64,000 bases of DNA from Paenibacillus sp. yr247 (lineage in GTDB: Bacteria > Bacillota > Bacilli > Paenibacillales > NBRC-103111). Location: positions 744,001-808,000 of the forward strand of contig NZ_FNIF01000001.1 in NCBI RefSeq assembly GCF_900103825.1, read 5' to 3'. Within the stretch, counting starts at the first letter, position 1; every line of letters begins with the position of its first letter. Shown here one piece after another: positions 17,740-28,025 of this stretch. Below the pieces are notes generated by a model. It made no database searches. It saw only the letters and a list, made by a program, of their open reading frames with translations, and was not told the origin of the DNA. The translations under genes and the position numbers were made by a program.

Positions 17740-20647
17740 ACAAGATAATAAAGATAAGACTCGCGTGTACGAATACGCGAAGGCGCTCAATATGAGCAGT
17801 AAAGAAATTATTACTATTCTCAAACGTTTAAACATCCCCGTTAACAATCATATGAGTGTAATGGAAAATGACGCGGTGAGTAGTGTCGAAAAGTTTTTTC
17901 GTGATATTAAAGCCAATGCGGCTGCCAAACGAGCAGCTACGGACGGAGGAAATGTGAGTTCATCTACGACGAATCAGAATCCTGCAACGCAGGCTCCAGC
18001 ACAAGAGAATAAAGGTGCAGCAACTACGGCTCCTAAGCCAGTTGCTTCAGAACAGACAACCAGCAGTACTACAAACGGTGCAGTAACACCACAACAAGGA
18101 CAGTCTACGCCTACTATGGCTAGTCGTCCTGCCCAGCCTGGGCGTGCTCAACGCCCAAGTGGCCAAGGATCAACGCAAGGCGGACAACGTCCAAACAGTC
18201 AGGGCCAGGGTGGACAACGTACGGGTTATCAAGGTCAAGGCGGGCAACGCCCTAGTGGCCAAGGGGCAAGTACAGGCGGACAACGTACTGGCTATCAAGG
18301 TTCCAATCCAGGTGGTCAACGTCCGAGTGGTCAGGGTTCCAGTCAAGGTCAAGGCCAACGTACTGGCGACAGACCTCCATTCCGTTCTAATGAAGGGCGG
18401 CCTAGCGGCTCTACGGGTGGCTACAACAGCCAACGTCCTGTCGGTCAAGGTTCCAGTCAAGGCCAAGGAGGAGCTCCACGCAGCAATAGTAATTATGCGG
18501 GGTCCCGTCCTAGTCAGGGTTCTGGAGGATCAGGAGCCGGCGGTGGGCAAAGTGCAAATAGCGGCCGTCCGCAAAGTGCAGGTCCGAACCGGAGCACAGG
18601 TCCAAACCGTCAGTCCAAACCGTTTGATAACCGCAACAATAATCAAAGCGGAAGACCTGTTATTCAAGAAGCAAAGCCGCAGTTCCACGTTGGAGCAACA
18701 GCAGCTGAGTTGGATGATGCAGCAGCTAAAGCAGGTGTAATTACAACTAAGAAATCCAAGCCAACACCTAAACGTTTTGATGATAACCGTTCTGGCGGAA
18801 ACCGCGGACCTGGTGGACAAAACAGAGGTAACCAACGCGGTAACAATAGAGGTAGATACCAACAAGATACCGTGAAAAAAGAAAAAATTGATAACACGCC
18901 TAAGAAAATCATCGTTCGTGGCAGTATGACCGTTGGTGAGACTGCGAAATTACTTCACAAAGATGCTTCTGAGGTTATCAAGAAGTTATTGTTCCTTGGT
19001 ACAATGGCAACCATCAACCAAGAGCTTGATTTGGAAGCCATTCAATTGATTGCATCCGAATTTGGCGTTGAAGTTGAAATTAAAATTAAAGTCGAAGAAG
19101 ATAATTTCGAGACTTTTGAAGAAATCGATGATGAGGCAGATCTGTTAGAGCGTCCGCCTGTTGTTACGATTATGGGCCACGTCGATCATGGTAAAACCAC
19201 TTTGCTCGATGCCATTCGTAAAACAAGTGTAACCGAAGGTGAAGCTGGCGGTATCACGCAGCACATCGGTGCTTATCAGGTTGAAGTTAACCATAAAAAA
19301 ATCACGTTCTTGGATACTCCTGGTCACGAAGCATTTACAACCATGCGTGCCCGCGGTGCTCAAGTAACGGATATTACGATTATCGTTGTTGCTGCAGATG
19401 ACGGCGTAATGCCACAAACCGTTGAAGCTATTAATCATGCTAAGGCGGCCGGCGTTCCTATCATTGTAGCTGTGAATAAGATTGATAAAGAAGGCGCAAA
19501 TCCAGATCAAATCAAACAAGCACTTACAGCTTATGAGTTGGTTCCGGAGGAGTGGGGCGGCGATACTATTTTCTGCGAAATTTCCGCAAAACAACGTATC
19601 GGACTTGAAAATCTCCTAGAGATGATCCTGCTTGTTGCGGAAGTTCAAGAATACAAAGCTAACCCAAATAAACGTGCGAGAGCGACTGTTATTGAGGCTG
19701 AGTTGGATAAAGGTAGAGGTCCAGTTGCCAGAATTCTAATTCAACATGGTACATTGAAAGTCGGAGATAGCTTTGTAGCTGGCGTGTGCTTCGGTCGCGT
19801 AAGAGCGATGGTGAATGATAAAGGTAAGCGCCTGAAAGAAGCGGGTCCTTCAACACCAGTTGAAATCACGGGTCTTACAGAAGTTCCACAAGCGGGGGAT
19901 CCATTCCTAGCTTATGAAGATGAGCGTAAGGCAAGAGACATTGCAGAACGTCGCGCCGTTGCGCTTCGCCAATCCGAGATGACGGCTAATTCACGCGTGA
20001 CGCTTGATGACCTCTTTAAGCACATTAAAGACGGCGAAATCAAAGATCTGAATGTGATCATTAAAGGTGACGTTCAAGGCTCTGTTGAAGCACTGAAAAG
20101 CTCCCTTGAGAAGATCGAAGTAGAAGGCGTACGTGTTAAAATTCTTCATAATGGTGTTGGAGCAGTTACGGAATCCGATATTATTCTGGCATCCGCATCC
20201 AATGCGATTATTATCGGTTTCAATGTACGTCCTGAATCTGCGGCGAAAGCAACTGCTGACCAAGAAAAAGTTGATATCCGTCTGCATAACATTATCTACA
20301 ATGTAATTGAAGAAATCGAGCAAGCGATGAAAGGCATGCTGGATCCTATCTTTAAAGAAGTGGTACTTGGTCAAGCAGAAGTGCGTAATGTATTCAAAGT
20401 GACGGGTTCAGGTACAATTGCTGGATGTATGGTTACATCAGGCAAGATTGCTCGTAATGCACAAACTCGGTTGATTCGTAGCGGTATTGTCGTGCACGAA
20501 GGTAAAATTGATTCCTTGAAACGATTCAAGGATGATCAAAAAGAAGTGGCACAAGGTTATGAATGTGGTATATCTCTGGAGCGTTATCATGATATTAAAG
20601 AGGGCGACATTATTGAAGCCTTCATCATGGAGTCCGTTGAGAGGTGA
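17729..20647 (+). CDS. infB: translation initiation factor IF-2
   Basis: 972 residues, far longer than B. subtilis IF-2 (~716). N-terminal IF2_N helix ([13 protein letters not shown]), a very long Gly/Gln/Ser/Arg-rich linker (about residues 70-390), a second IF2_N domain ([17 protein letters not shown]), then the GTPase domain with [13 protein letters not shown] (~481-493), [11 protein letters not shown] and NKID, and C-terminal beta-barrel domains that bind fMet-tRNA. TTG start with GGAGG upstream, overlapping ylxQ. No ylxP follows, unlike B. subtilis. Confidence 0.97.
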   Translation: MTNKQDNKDKTRVYEYAKALNMSSKEIITILKRLNIPVNNHMSVMENDAVSSVEKFFRDIKANAAAKRAATDGGNVSSSTTNQNPATQAPAQENKGAATTAPKPVASEQTTSSTTNGAVTPQQGQSTPTMASRPAQPGRAQRPSGQGSTQGGQRPNSQGQGGQRTGYQGQGGQRPSGQGASTGGQRTGYQGSNPGGQRPSGQGSSQGQGQRTGDRPPFRSNEGRPSGSTGGYNSQRPVGQGSSQGQGGAPRSNSNYAGSRPSQGSGGSGAGGGQSANSGRPQSAGPNRSTGPNRQSKPFDNRNNNQSGRPVIQEAKPQFHVGATAAELDDAAAKAGVITTKKSKPTPKRFDDNRSGGNRGPGGQNRGNQRGNNRGRYQQDTVKKEKIDNTPKKIIVRGSMTVGETAKLLHKDASEVIKKLLFLGTMATINQELDLEAIQLIASEFGVEVEIKIKVEEDNFETFEEIDDEADLLERPPVVTIMGHVDHGKTTLLDAIRKTSVTEGEAGGITQHIGAYQVEVNHKKITFLDTPGHEAFTTMRARGAQVTDITIIVVAADDGVMPQTVEAINHAKAAGVPIIVAVNKIDKEGANPDQIKQALTAYELVPEEWGGDTIFCEISAKQRIGLENLLEMILLVAEVQEYKANPNKRARATVIEAELDKGRGPVARILIQHGTLKVGDSFVAGVCFGRVRAMVNDKGKRLKEAGPSTPVEITGLTEVPQAGDPFLAYEDERKARDIAERRAVALRQSEMTANSRVTLDDLFKHIKDGEIKDLNVIIKGDVQGSVEALKSSLEKIEVEGVRVKILHNGVGAVTESDIILASASNAIIIGFNVRPESAAKATADQEKVDIRLHNIIYNVIEEIEQAMKGMLDPIFKEVVLGQAEVRNVFKVTGSGTIAGCMVTSGKIARNAQTRLIRSGIVVHEGKIDSLKRFKDDQKEVAQGYECGISLERYHDIKEGDIIEAFIMESVER
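18160..18470 (+). repeat. low-complexity GQG/GQR repeat tract inside infB
   Basis: In-frame imperfect repeats encode units such as [10 protein letters not shown] and GGQRPSGQG in the IF-2 linker. The repetitive, codon-biased DNA also creates spurious open frames on both strands here. Expansion or contraction by slippage is plausible. Confidence 0.75.
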
Positions 20648-20653
20648 TGACAA

Positions 20654-21013
20654 ATGGCTAGGGTTCGTGTAGGTCGAGTTGGCGAGCAAATCAAGAAAGA
20701 ATTAAGCCAGATCGTACAGTCCGAATTGAAAGATCCACGTATTGGTTTCTTAACCGTTACGGGTGTAGAAGTAACGAATGATTTATCCTTGGCTCGCGTA
20801 TATCTTAGCGTCATGGGAACCGAAGAACAGAAAGAGGCGACTCTGAAGGCTCTTTCTGTAGGAACGGGATATATTCGTTCTGAATTAGGCAAACGAATTC
20901 GTTTACGTAAAATCCCGGAACTGCAATTCAAGTTCGATGCTTCTATCGACTATGGAAGTCATATCGATAACTTGTTGCACAAGCTTAATCAGGAAGGAAA
21001 TCCAAGCGTATGA
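20654..21013 (+). CDS. rbfA: ribosome-binding factor A
   Basis: 119 residues. KH-fold 30S maturation factor: [15 protein letters not shown] at the N-terminus, [20 protein letters not shown], and [19 protein letters not shown] near the C-terminus. ATG 20654 follows GAGGTGATGA; the gap to infB is 6 nt. Its stop overlaps the nrnA start by 4 nt (ATGA). Confidence 0.97.
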   Translation: MARVRVGRVGEQIKKELSQIVQSELKDPRIGFLTVTGVEVTNDLSLARVYLSVMGTEEQKEATLKALSVGTGYIRSELGKRIRLRKIPELQFKFDASIDYGSHIDNLLHKLNQEGNPSV

Positions 21014-22011
21014 GCAGCGGAATGAACCATGCCACCGAATATAGCCAGCAGCTGGAAGCAGCAGCTAAGTTTATCGAGCAGCATGATGATTTCTTGGTGG
21101 TCTCTCACATCCAACCGGATGGGGATGCCGCCAGTTCTACGTATGCAACTGGTTGGATACTAAACCAGCTTGGGAAATGCTTTACAATGATCAATGAGGG
21201 CGCTATGCCCTCTAAATTTTCCTATTTATGGGGAAGTGATCAAGTTCATGATTTTAGTAAAGAAGTACCGAAGCGGCTTTACCAAACCATAATAAGTGTA
21301 GATTGTGCTGATTTCTCCAGAATGGGTAGGATCAGCACTCTTTTTGATGACCAAGTACAGATGCTCAATGTTGACCATCATCCGACGAACGATAGATTCG
21401 GTTCCTGTCATCTAATCAAACATGATGCTGCTGCAACGGTTCAAATTTTATATGATTTAGCCATACATATGAAGTTGCTTCCAAATTTGGAGTTCGGTGA
21501 TTGCATTTATACTGGATTGCTTACAGACACAGGTGGTTTTCGGTATTCGAATACTTCACCGGAAGTTATGCAGATTGGAGCTACCCTATTAGCAATTGGT
21601 GTTAAGGGCTCTGAGATTGCAGAGCAAGTGCTAGAACGAGTCACCTATTCACAAATTGTCCTTCTTCAGAAAGCACTATCGACACTATCATTTGCTCATG
21701 AACGTAAACTTGCCTGGCTTGCTGTTTCTCTGGCAGATTTAGAGTTAACAGGTGCCTCTAGCGACGATCTTGATGGGCTAGTAAACTATCCGCGTAATGT
21801 GGAAGGTGTCGAAGTGGGTATGCTATTTAAAGAGAAAGCAATCGGTGTGATTAAAGTAAGTCTCCGCTCCTCAGGAGTTGTTGACGTTGCAGCGATAGCG
21901 CAATCACTTGGCGGCGGCGGTCATGTTCGTGCATCAGGCTGCACGATCCAGGGTACGCTTGAAGAAGCAGTAGCCAGAATGGTTCAGGAAGTAGGGAACG
22001 AGCTGATATGA
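21010..22011 (+). CDS. nrnA: DHH/DHHA1 phosphoesterase NrnA (nanoRNase / pAp phosphatase)
   Basis: 333 residues. DHH domain motifs: [11 protein letters not shown] (residues ~37-47), [35 protein letters not shown]-terminal DHHA1 glycine motif [12 protein letters not shown]. It degrades 2-5-mer RNAs and dephosphorylates 3'-phosphoadenosine 5'-phosphate. In B. subtilis nrnA (ytqI) lies elsewhere; here it is coupled to rbfA and truB by 4-nt overlaps, consistent with an RNA-metabolism operon. Confidence 0.95.
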   Translation: MSSGMNHATEYSQQLEAAAKFIEQHDDFLVVSHIQPDGDAASSTYATGWILNQLGKCFTMINEGAMPSKFSYLWGSDQVHDFSKEVPKRLYQTIISVDCADFSRMGRISTLFDDQVQMLNVDHHPTNDRFGSCHLIKHDAAATVQILYDLAIHMKLLPNLEFGDCIYTGLLTDTGGFRYSNTSPEVMQIGATLLAIGVKGSEIAEQVLERVTYSQIVLLQKALSTLSFAHERKLAWLAVSLADLELTGASSDDLDGLVNYPRNVEGVEVGMLFKEKAIGVIKVSLRSSGVVDVAAIAQSLGGGGHVRASGCTIQGTLEEAVARMVQEVGNELI

Positions 22012-22922
22012 CGCTAGAAGGCATTTTGCCTGTTTGGAAGCCAAAAGGCTTCACTTCTCACGATGTTGTAGCCAAAGTAAGAGGTATACTTGGGATCAAA
22101 CGTATTGGTCACACTGGGACGCTAGACCCCCAAGTAACAGGTGTTCTGCCTTTATGTATAGGTAGAGCAACCCGGATGGTTGAATACATTCAAGAGCTGC
22201 CAAAGGAATATGAAGCTGAACTTCGAATCGGTCTTTTAACCGATACAGAGGATATGACCGGTAACGTGTTGGAGGAAGTATCACATGTCATTCTGGAAGA
22301 AGTGAAGGTTCGTGAGATTCTTCATACTTTTATCGGAGAGATTGAACAGATTCCACCAATGTACTCGGCGGTAAAGATTGATGGAAAACGCCTCTATGAA
22401 TTAGCCCGAGAAGGGAAGGAAGTAGAGCGAAAATCACGAAAAGTGACAATTCATCAACTGAACATCCTTCATATGGACTTACAACAAAAGCATCCGGAAA
22501 TTAAATTTCGTGTTTCTTGCTCAAAAGGAACCTATATAAGAACTCTATGTGTGGATATCGGTAAGGCACTCGGTTATCCCGCGGTAATGAAGAGTCTGGT
22601 TCGGACCTCGACAGGAAGTATTCGGCAGGAGCAGTGTTTGACATTTGAGCAGATTGAACATATGAAGGCTCATGGATTATTGCAATCGCATATGATTCCT
22701 ATGGATCAAGCCATTTCGCATATTCCTTCTGTTGAACTTACAACTCAAGAAGCCGTAGATGCACTGCAAGGGAAGAAAATAGCTCTGGCTGCGAATCGAA
22801 CGGCTTACGCCAATGCTTCACAAACCATATTCCGTGCTTATTCGCCGGATAAACGATTTCTTGGTCTATTTGAATGGAGAAGCACTAGCCAAATCCTGGT
22901 TCCGGCCAAAGTTTTCCTTTAA
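22008..22922 (+). CDS. truB: tRNA pseudouridine-55 synthase
   Basis: 304 residues. It converts U55 to pseudouridine in the T-loop of most tRNAs. Catalytic Asp lies in RIGHTGTLDPQVTGVLPLC (about residues 32-50), with the IPPMYSAVKIDGKRLYELAR and CSKGTYIRTLCVDIG segments typical of TruB, and a short C-terminal PUA-like region. Start overlaps the nrnA stop by 4 nt. 48 nt separate it from ribF. Confidence 0.97.
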   Translation: MTLEGILPVWKPKGFTSHDVVAKVRGILGIKRIGHTGTLDPQVTGVLPLCIGRATRMVEYIQELPKEYEAELRIGLLTDTEDMTGNVLEEVSHVILEEVKVREILHTFIGEIEQIPPMYSAVKIDGKRLYELAREGKEVERKSRKVTIHQLNILHMDLQQKHPEIKFRVSCSKGTYIRTLCVDIGKALGYPAVMKSLVRTSTGSIRQEQCLTFEQIEHMKAHGLLQSHMIPMDQAISHIPSVELTTQEAVDALQGKKIALAANRTAYANASQTIFRAYSPDKRFLGLFEWRSTSQILVPAKVFL

Positions 22923-22970
22923 TCATAACAAAATGGGACAGGTTGAAATGGGTAGGTGAAATGAACTTAT

Positions 22971-23906
22971 ATGCGCATAATACCAATATCATATCCCATC
23001 GATTTGGATGCTTCGACCCTCTTTGTAGGAGAGCAAGTGGTGGCGATTGGTGATTTTGATGGTGTACATTTGGGACACCAGGAAGTCATAGGACGAGCCA
23101 TACGTACGGCTAAGAAGATGGGGTTGCCAACGGCTATCATGACCTTTCACCCGCATCCTAGAGCGGTAATGGGTCAGGATAAATACATTGAGCTTTTAAC
23201 ACCGATGAGAAAGAAAATGGAGATGTTCGCATCTCTTGGTGTGAATCATACCTACATTGTTACTTTCGATGCCTCCTTGATGCGTTTATCCCCGGAACAT
23301 TTCGTGGATCGAGTATTAGATCGTCTTGGCGTGCACAGTGTCATATGCGGTTTTGATTTTACATTTGGCTATCAAGGTAAAGGTACCCCGGATTCTCTTT
23401 GTAATTTGAGTCATGGGAAATTTTCTGTAGAAGTGGTGAGACCCTTTCATATGGATGGCGAAAAAGTAAGCAGTACACTCATTCGTGAATCATTGCAGCA
23501 AGGGGATATAGACACAGTTACCAGACTACTTGGGCGTCCCTACAGCATAAGCGGCATCGTTGTAGATGGAGAGAAGCGTGGAAGAACAATTGGTTTTCCA
23601 ACTGCTAATCTTCAATTGGATGAGAGTTACGTTATCCCTACAAATGGTGTTTATGCGATTAAAGCTTTAGTTAAAGGAGAAACCTATAGAGGGGTTATGA
23701 ATATTGGCGTAAAGCCAACCTTCTCTAATGGAGAGCTGAAACCCTCATTCGAAGCTCATTTATTTGATTTCTCAGATCAAATTTATGGCGAGCATATGAA
23801 TGTTGAACTCATAGCGTTCCTTCGACCAGAGCGTAAATTTGCATCCATAGATGAACTTATTGCTCAAATAAGGCTTGATGCCGAAACGGCTAAACAGAAA
23901 TTGTAA
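22971..23906 (+). CDS. ribF: bifunctional riboflavin kinase / FAD synthetase
   Basis: 311 residues. The N-terminal FAD synthetase domain (AIGDFDGVHLGHQ, GFDFTFG, STLIRESLQQGDI) and C-terminal riboflavin kinase domain (GRTIGFPTANLQL, GVYAIK, MNIGVKPTF) are both complete. It makes FMN and FAD. The RBS (TAGGTGA) is 11 nt from ATG 22971. It ends the truB group; a promoter and leader for rpsO follow. Confidence 0.97.
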   Translation: MRIIPISYPIDLDASTLFVGEQVVAIGDFDGVHLGHQEVIGRAIRTAKKMGLPTAIMTFHPHPRAVMGQDKYIELLTPMRKKMEMFASLGVNHTYIVTFDASLMRLSPEHFVDRVLDRLGVHSVICGFDFTFGYQGKGTPDSLCNLSHGKFSVEVVRPFHMDGEKVSSTLIRESLQQGDIDTVTRLLGRPYSISGIVVDGEKRGRTIGFPTANLQLDESYVIPTNGVYAIKALVKGETYRGVMNIGVKPTFSNGELKPSFEAHLFDFSDQIYGEHMNVELIAFLRPERKFASIDELIAQIRLDAETAKQKL

Positions 23907-23926
23907 CGTCACAGTTGAAACAAGCA

Positions 23927-23956
23927 TTTACTTCTACTGTGTGATTATGATATACT
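23927..23956 (+). promoter_or_regulatory. probable SigA promoter of rpsO
   Basis: TTTACT (23927-23932), 18 nt, TATACT (23951-23956) with TGA immediately upstream of the -10 (extended). It leaves a ~110-nt leader before rpsO. Confidence 0.65.
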
Positions 23957-23961
23957 GAATA

Positions 23962-24056
23962 ACGTTGCCAACAGGAACAATTCCTTCTGGCATGAACCAT
24001 AGCTTGGACACACGCTATCACCGGCGTTTTCTAGGCTATCGGGGATACTAACGAAT
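23962..24056 (+). ncRNA. structured rpsO leader, probable S15 autoregulatory RNA
   Basis: Two clear stems: TGCCA...TGGCA around an internal AGGAACAATTCCT hairpin, and ATAGC...GCTAT, followed by paired GC-rich segments up to the RBS. S15 regulates its own mRNA through such leaders in several Bacillota; the exact fold here is inferred. Confidence 0.5.
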
Positions 24057-24073
24057 TTAGGAGGTGAACGAGT

Positions 24074-24343
24074 ATGGCATTAACTCAAGAGCGTAAAACG
24101 CAACTGATTCAAACTCACAAAGTACATGATACCGACACTGGTTCTCCAGAGGTACAAGTAGCAATTCTTACAGAAAACATTGTTAACCTGACAAATCATC
24201 TGCGGACTCACAAGAAAGATCATCATTCCCGTCGTGGTTTGCTTAAAATGGTTGGACAACGCCGTAAGCTGCTAGCATACGTGAAGAACAAAGATGTGAG
24301 CCGTTACAGTGCTTTGATTGAAAAGCTTGGTTTGCGTCGATAA
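24074..24343 (+). CDS. rpsO: 30S ribosomal protein S15
   Basis: 89 residues, standard length. Contains [19 protein letters not shown], the [19 protein letters not shown] signature and a C-terminal [20 protein letters not shown] helix. A primary 16S rRNA binder in the platform. AGGAGGTGA precedes the ATG. It is followed by a strong terminator and then pnp, the usual rpsO-pnp order. Confidence 0.98.
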   Translation: MALTQERKTQLIQTHKVHDTDTGSPEVQVAILTENIVNLTNHLRTHKKDHHSRRGLLKMVGQRRKLLAYVKNKDVSRYSALIEKLGLRR

Positions 24344-24356
24344 AACCGACAATGAG

Positions 24357-24426
24357 AAGCAACCTGTTGCTCCTTTGCTGGGCTTGATAAAGCTTGCGCA
24401 AAGAGTAGCAAAAAGGTTGCTTTTTC
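24357..24426 (+). terminator. long two-stage terminator after rpsO
   Basis: Outer stem AAGCAACCT/AGGTTGCTT and inner stem TGCTCCTTTGC/GCAAAGAGTAGCA, then TTTTTC. The following 180 bp before pnp hold only a weak promoter candidate (TTTTAA, 17 nt, TATAAA at 24504-24532). Confidence 0.8.
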
Positions 24427-24608
24427 TTGTATTTTTAAAACGGAAAAAGAAGGAAATACTAGACATTACGCAGAATTAGAGGATGACTCCAACGTCAGGC
24501 AAATTTTAAATACATACGGAGCATAATATAAATGTTCTTGAACCTTCCTTTCTGTGCAAGTTTGTCAAACACATATTTGATTGCAAAAAAATTCCTTAGG
24601 AGGATTTT

Positions 24609-26711
24609 ATGGAGAAAAGGGTACAAATGGAACTTGGCGGTAAACCGTTCATTCTTGAAACGGGCAGACTAGCCAAACAAGCCAATGCAGCTGTGACCGT
24701 GCGTTACGGCGATACGGTTGTGCTTAGTACAGTAACGGCATCCAGCGGACCGAAAGATTTGGATTTCTTTCCGTTAACTGTTAATTATGAAGAGAGACTG
24801 TATTCCGTAGGTAAAATCCCAGGTGGTTTTATTAAACGTGAAGGACGTCCTAGTGAGAAAGCGATTCTTGCGAGCCGTCTAACGGATCGTCCGATTCGCC
24901 CACTTTTCCCAGAAGGCTTCCGTAATGACGTGCAAATCGTTTCTATCGTTATGAGTGTGGACCAAGAATGTCCGCCAGAAATCGCTGCAATGATTGGTAC
25001 TTCTGCAGCACTGGCTATTTCAGATGTTCCTTTCAACGGACCTGTTGGTGGTGTAATTGTTGGACGAGTTGATGGTCAATTCGTCATTAATCCGACCGGT
25101 GAGACAGCAGAGAAAAGTGATATTCATTTGACTGTCGCTGGAACCAAAGACGCGATTATGATGGTAGAAGCAGGCGCCAATGAAGTTTCAGAGGATGTTG
25201 TGCTGGAAGCAATCATGTTCGGACACGATGAAATTCGTAGGATTGTTGCGGTGATCGAGGAGCTAGTTGCACAAGCGGGTAAACCGAAAATGGAAGTTAA
25301 ACTTCATACAGTTGATGCTGAGGTTAACAGTGCTGTTCGTGAATTCGCGCAATCAAGATTAGTTGATGCGATTAAAATTCCTGAGAAGCATGCTAGACAA
25401 GAAGCGATTGATGTCGTGAATGCCGAAGCTGTAGAACATTTTACAGCCTTGTATGCAGAAACACCGGGCCTTCTAGGTGATGTGAAAGAAACGCTTTATG
25501 ATATCGTCAAAGAGGAAGTACGTCGCTTGATCACTCATGATAAGGTGAGACCAGATGGACGTAAACCAGAAGAAATTCGCCCAATTGATTGCGATATTGA
25601 TCTACTGCCACGTACCCATGGTTCAGGTTTGTTTACACGTGGACAAACACAAGCATTGAGTATTTGTACTTTAGGCGCTTTAGGCGATGTTCAAATATTG
25701 GATGGCTTGGATCTTACTGAAACTAAGCGCTTTATGCATCATTACAATTTCCCGCCGTTTTCTGTTGGGGAAGCAAGACCGCTGCGTCCTCCGGGTCGTC
25801 GTGAAATCGGGCATGGTGCATTAGGAGAGAGAGCTCTAGAGCCAATCATTCCTAATGAAGTAGAATTCCCTTACACGATTCGTCTCGTATCTGAAGTTTT
25901 GGAATCGAACGGTTCGACATCCCAAGCGAGTATTTGTGCAAGCACGTTAGCACTGATGGATGCTGGTGTTCCGATCAAAGCTCCGGTTGCGGGTATTGCC
26001 ATGGGACTGATCAAAGACGGAGATCACTTCTCCATTCTTTCCGATATTCAAGGTATGGAAGATCATCTCGGCGACATGGACTTTAAAGTTGCGGGCACAG
26101 CCGAAGGTATTACTGCACTTCAGATGGACATCAAAATCGATGGTATCGATCGCAGTATTCTGCAGCAATCTCTGCAGCAAGCGAAAGAAGGACGTTTGCA
26201 CATTTTAGGTAAAATGGTTTCTCGTATTTCTGAGCCTAAAAAGTCTCTTTCCAAATATGCTCCTAAGATTCTGACAATGAACATCAACCCAGACAAAATC
26301 CGCGATGTTATTGGTGCAGGCGGCAAAATCATCAATAAAATTATTGAAGAAACCGGCGTGAAAATTGATATCGAACAAGATGGCCGTGTATTCATCGCTT
26401 CTTCTAATCAAGAGATGAACGAAAAAGCGCGTTCCATTATCGAAGGTATCGTTCGCGAAGTTATTGTAGGTGAAACTTACCTGGGCACAGTAAAACGCGT
26501 TGAGAAATTTGGAGCGTTCGTAGAAATTTTACCAGGTAAAGAAGGTTTGGTTCATATTTCTCAAATCTCCACAGAGCGCGTAGCAAAAGTCGAAGATGTA
26601 GTGAATATCGGCGATCAAATCACTGTCAAAGTAACTGAGATCGACCAACAAGGAAGAGTTAATCTTTCTCGCAAAGCAACGTTAACTTCGCAAGTCCCGG
26701 CTCAATCCTAA
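24609..26711 (+). CDS. pnp: polynucleotide phosphorylase
   Basis: 700 residues. Two RNase PH domains (first around [20 protein letters not shown]; second around [15 protein letters not shown] and [15 protein letters not shown]), a KH domain ([18 protein letters not shown]) and a C-terminal S1 domain ([19 protein letters not shown]). A phosphorolytic 3'-5' exoribonuclease of mRNA decay that can also help DNA repair. AGGAGG precedes ATG 24609. It is followed by two hairpin terminators. Confidence 0.98.
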   Translation: MEKRVQMELGGKPFILETGRLAKQANAAVTVRYGDTVVLSTVTASSGPKDLDFFPLTVNYEERLYSVGKIPGGFIKREGRPSEKAILASRLTDRPIRPLFPEGFRNDVQIVSIVMSVDQECPPEIAAMIGTSAALAISDVPFNGPVGGVIVGRVDGQFVINPTGETAEKSDIHLTVAGTKDAIMMVEAGANEVSEDVVLEAIMFGHDEIRRIVAVIEELVAQAGKPKMEVKLHTVDAEVNSAVREFAQSRLVDAIKIPEKHARQEAIDVVNAEAVEHFTALYAETPGLLGDVKETLYDIVKEEVRRLITHDKVRPDGRKPEEIRPIDCDIDLLPRTHGSGLFTRGQTQALSICTLGALGDVQILDGLDLTETKRFMHHYNFPPFSVGEARPLRPPGRREIGHGALGERALEPIIPNEVEFPYTIRLVSEVLESNGSTSQASICASTLALMDAGVPIKAPVAGIAMGLIKDGDHFSILSDIQGMEDHLGDMDFKVAGTAEGITALQMDIKIDGIDRSILQQSLQQAKEGRLHILGKMVSRISEPKKSLSKYAPKILTMNINPDKIRDVIGAGGKIINKIIEETGVKIDIEQDGRVFIASSNQEMNEKARSIIEGIVREVIVGETYLGTVKRVEKFGAFVEILPGKEGLVHISQISTERVAKVEDVVNIGDQITVKVTEIDQQGRVNLSRKATLTSQVPAQS

Positions 26712-26718
26712 GCCGCGT

Positions 26719-26738
26719 GACTTGTGAAGTCCTTTTTT
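26719..26738 (+). terminator. first terminator after pnp
   Basis: Short hairpin GACTT-GTG-AAGTC followed by CTTTTTT. Confidence 0.6.
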
Positions 26739-26751
26739 CATAGTTTTGGAT

Positions 26752-26780
26752 AAAGAGTCAGATCAATCTGTCTCTTTTTT
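26752..26780 (+). terminator. second terminator after pnp
   Basis: AAAGAG-T-CAGAT and ATCTG-T-CTCTTTTTT pair around a 2-nt gap. With the previous hairpin it forms a tandem stop before ylxY. Confidence 0.75.
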
Positions 26781-26867
26781 GCTTTTCAGTCAAATAAGGA
26801 CATGCCTCGTTCTACTCTTGTCCTTTCCTGCATAAAATCAGGAAATAAGGATAAGGGGGACCAGTAT

Positions 26868-27920
26868 ATGCGCTACAAAAAATGGCTTCTTCTTGGAAGT
26901 TTTTTTGCTATGGTTCTGCTTGCATTGGATGCAATCCCTAATATTGGAACATATATCAATGCGGTAAAAAGTAATCAGAATCTTAAAGTATTAGGGAAAA
27001 ATTGGCAGGACGAAGAAGCACTTCCTGTTTTTGCGTCTACGACTCAAAACTCAACCCTTCAAAATAAGTCATCACAAAATAATTTATTGGATACGATCAC
27101 CAAAGAGGCTGAAAAACGTAAAATTGCTCCGATCAATGCGAAAATAGACCCTGTATGGAAGGCGATTCCTGGCTACAACGGGTTGGAAGTGGATATTGAA
27201 GAGACACTCAAGCTTGCAGAGCATCACATAACGCCTGGGAAAATTAATTATATTATGAAAGAAGTACAGCCAAGTATACAGTTGGATGATCTCGGTCCGA
27301 ATCCTATATATAAAGGTAATCCAAAGAAGCCGATGGTGTCTTTAATGATAAACGTTGCTTGGGGGAATGAGTATTTACCCAGTATGTTAGAGACACTACG
27401 CAAAGAAAACGTACACGCTACTTTTTTTCTTGATGGCTCGTGGCTGAAGAAAAACGTGGAGATCGCTAAAAAGATCCAGAGCGAAGGTCATGAAGTAGCT
27501 AATCATGCTTATTCACATAGGGATATGAGAAATATTAGCCGCAGTAAAGCCGTAGAGGAAATTTCCAAAACTGAAGATCTATTGAAGCAGCAATTAGGTG
27601 TGAAAAACACTTTGTTTGCGCCGCCATCGGGTTATTTTAACCAAGAAACCATTCAAGTAGCCTCCGAGTTCAATCTGAAAACCGTGCTTTGGACCTTTGA
27701 TACAATTGATTGGAAAAACCCGGGATCTGAGCGCATCCTACAACGTCTTTCTACTAATGTGGAGCCAGGATCACTTATTCTGATGCACCCAACTACCTCG
27801 TCCAGTGAAGCGCTTCAAGGAATGATCCGGATCATTAAAAATAAAGGATTGTCACTTGGCAGAGTATCCGAGCTTTTATCATCTAAACGCGTTGCAGAAG
27901 CGAGTCAAATTGCGAATTAA
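26868..27920 (+). CDS. ylxY: YlxY-type polysaccharide deacetylase family protein
   Basis: 350 residues. An N-terminal membrane/signal helix (LLLGSFFAMVLLALDAI) is followed by an extracellular NodB-homology domain in the C-terminal ~200 residues. Metal ligands HAYSH (~213) and a late MHPT remain, but the first NodB motif, normally TFDDG, is replaced by INVAWGNE (~162). YlxY proteins share this change and are linked to sporulation; deacetylase activity is uncertain. ATG 26868 follows AAGGGGGA. Position between pnp and mlpA is conserved. Confidence 0.9.
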   Translation: MRYKKWLLLGSFFAMVLLALDAIPNIGTYINAVKSNQNLKVLGKNWQDEEALPVFASTTQNSTLQNKSSQNNLLDTITKEAEKRKIAPINAKIDPVWKAIPGYNGLEVDIEETLKLAEHHITPGKINYIMKEVQPSIQLDDLGPNPIYKGNPKKPMVSLMINVAWGNEYLPSMLETLRKENVHATFFLDGSWLKKNVEIAKKIQSEGHEVANHAYSHRDMRNISRSKAVEEISKTEDLLKQQLGVKNTLFAPPSGYFNQETIQVASEFNLKTVLWTFDTIDWKNPGSERILQRLSTNVEPGSLILMHPTTSSSEALQGMIRIIKNKGLSLGRVSELLSSKRVAEASQIAN

Positions 27921-28025
27921 TCGATAACAAGCAGCAAAGTTGAGTCATTGGCACATTTTTGTTAGACTGAGTAAGTATAATTTGGAAATAGGACTTTAGG
28001 TGCTACATTTCGAGGAGGAACCTTG

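Noticed and set aside
18144-18740. 198-codon + strand open frame inside infB in another frame
   Set aside because: Arises from the repetitive GQG-coding DNA; Val/Lys/Ala-rich repeats without RBS.
27948-27981. SigA promoter upstream of mlpA (TTGGCA...TATAAT)
   Set aside because: Spacing of 22 nt is too long and no extended -10 is present.
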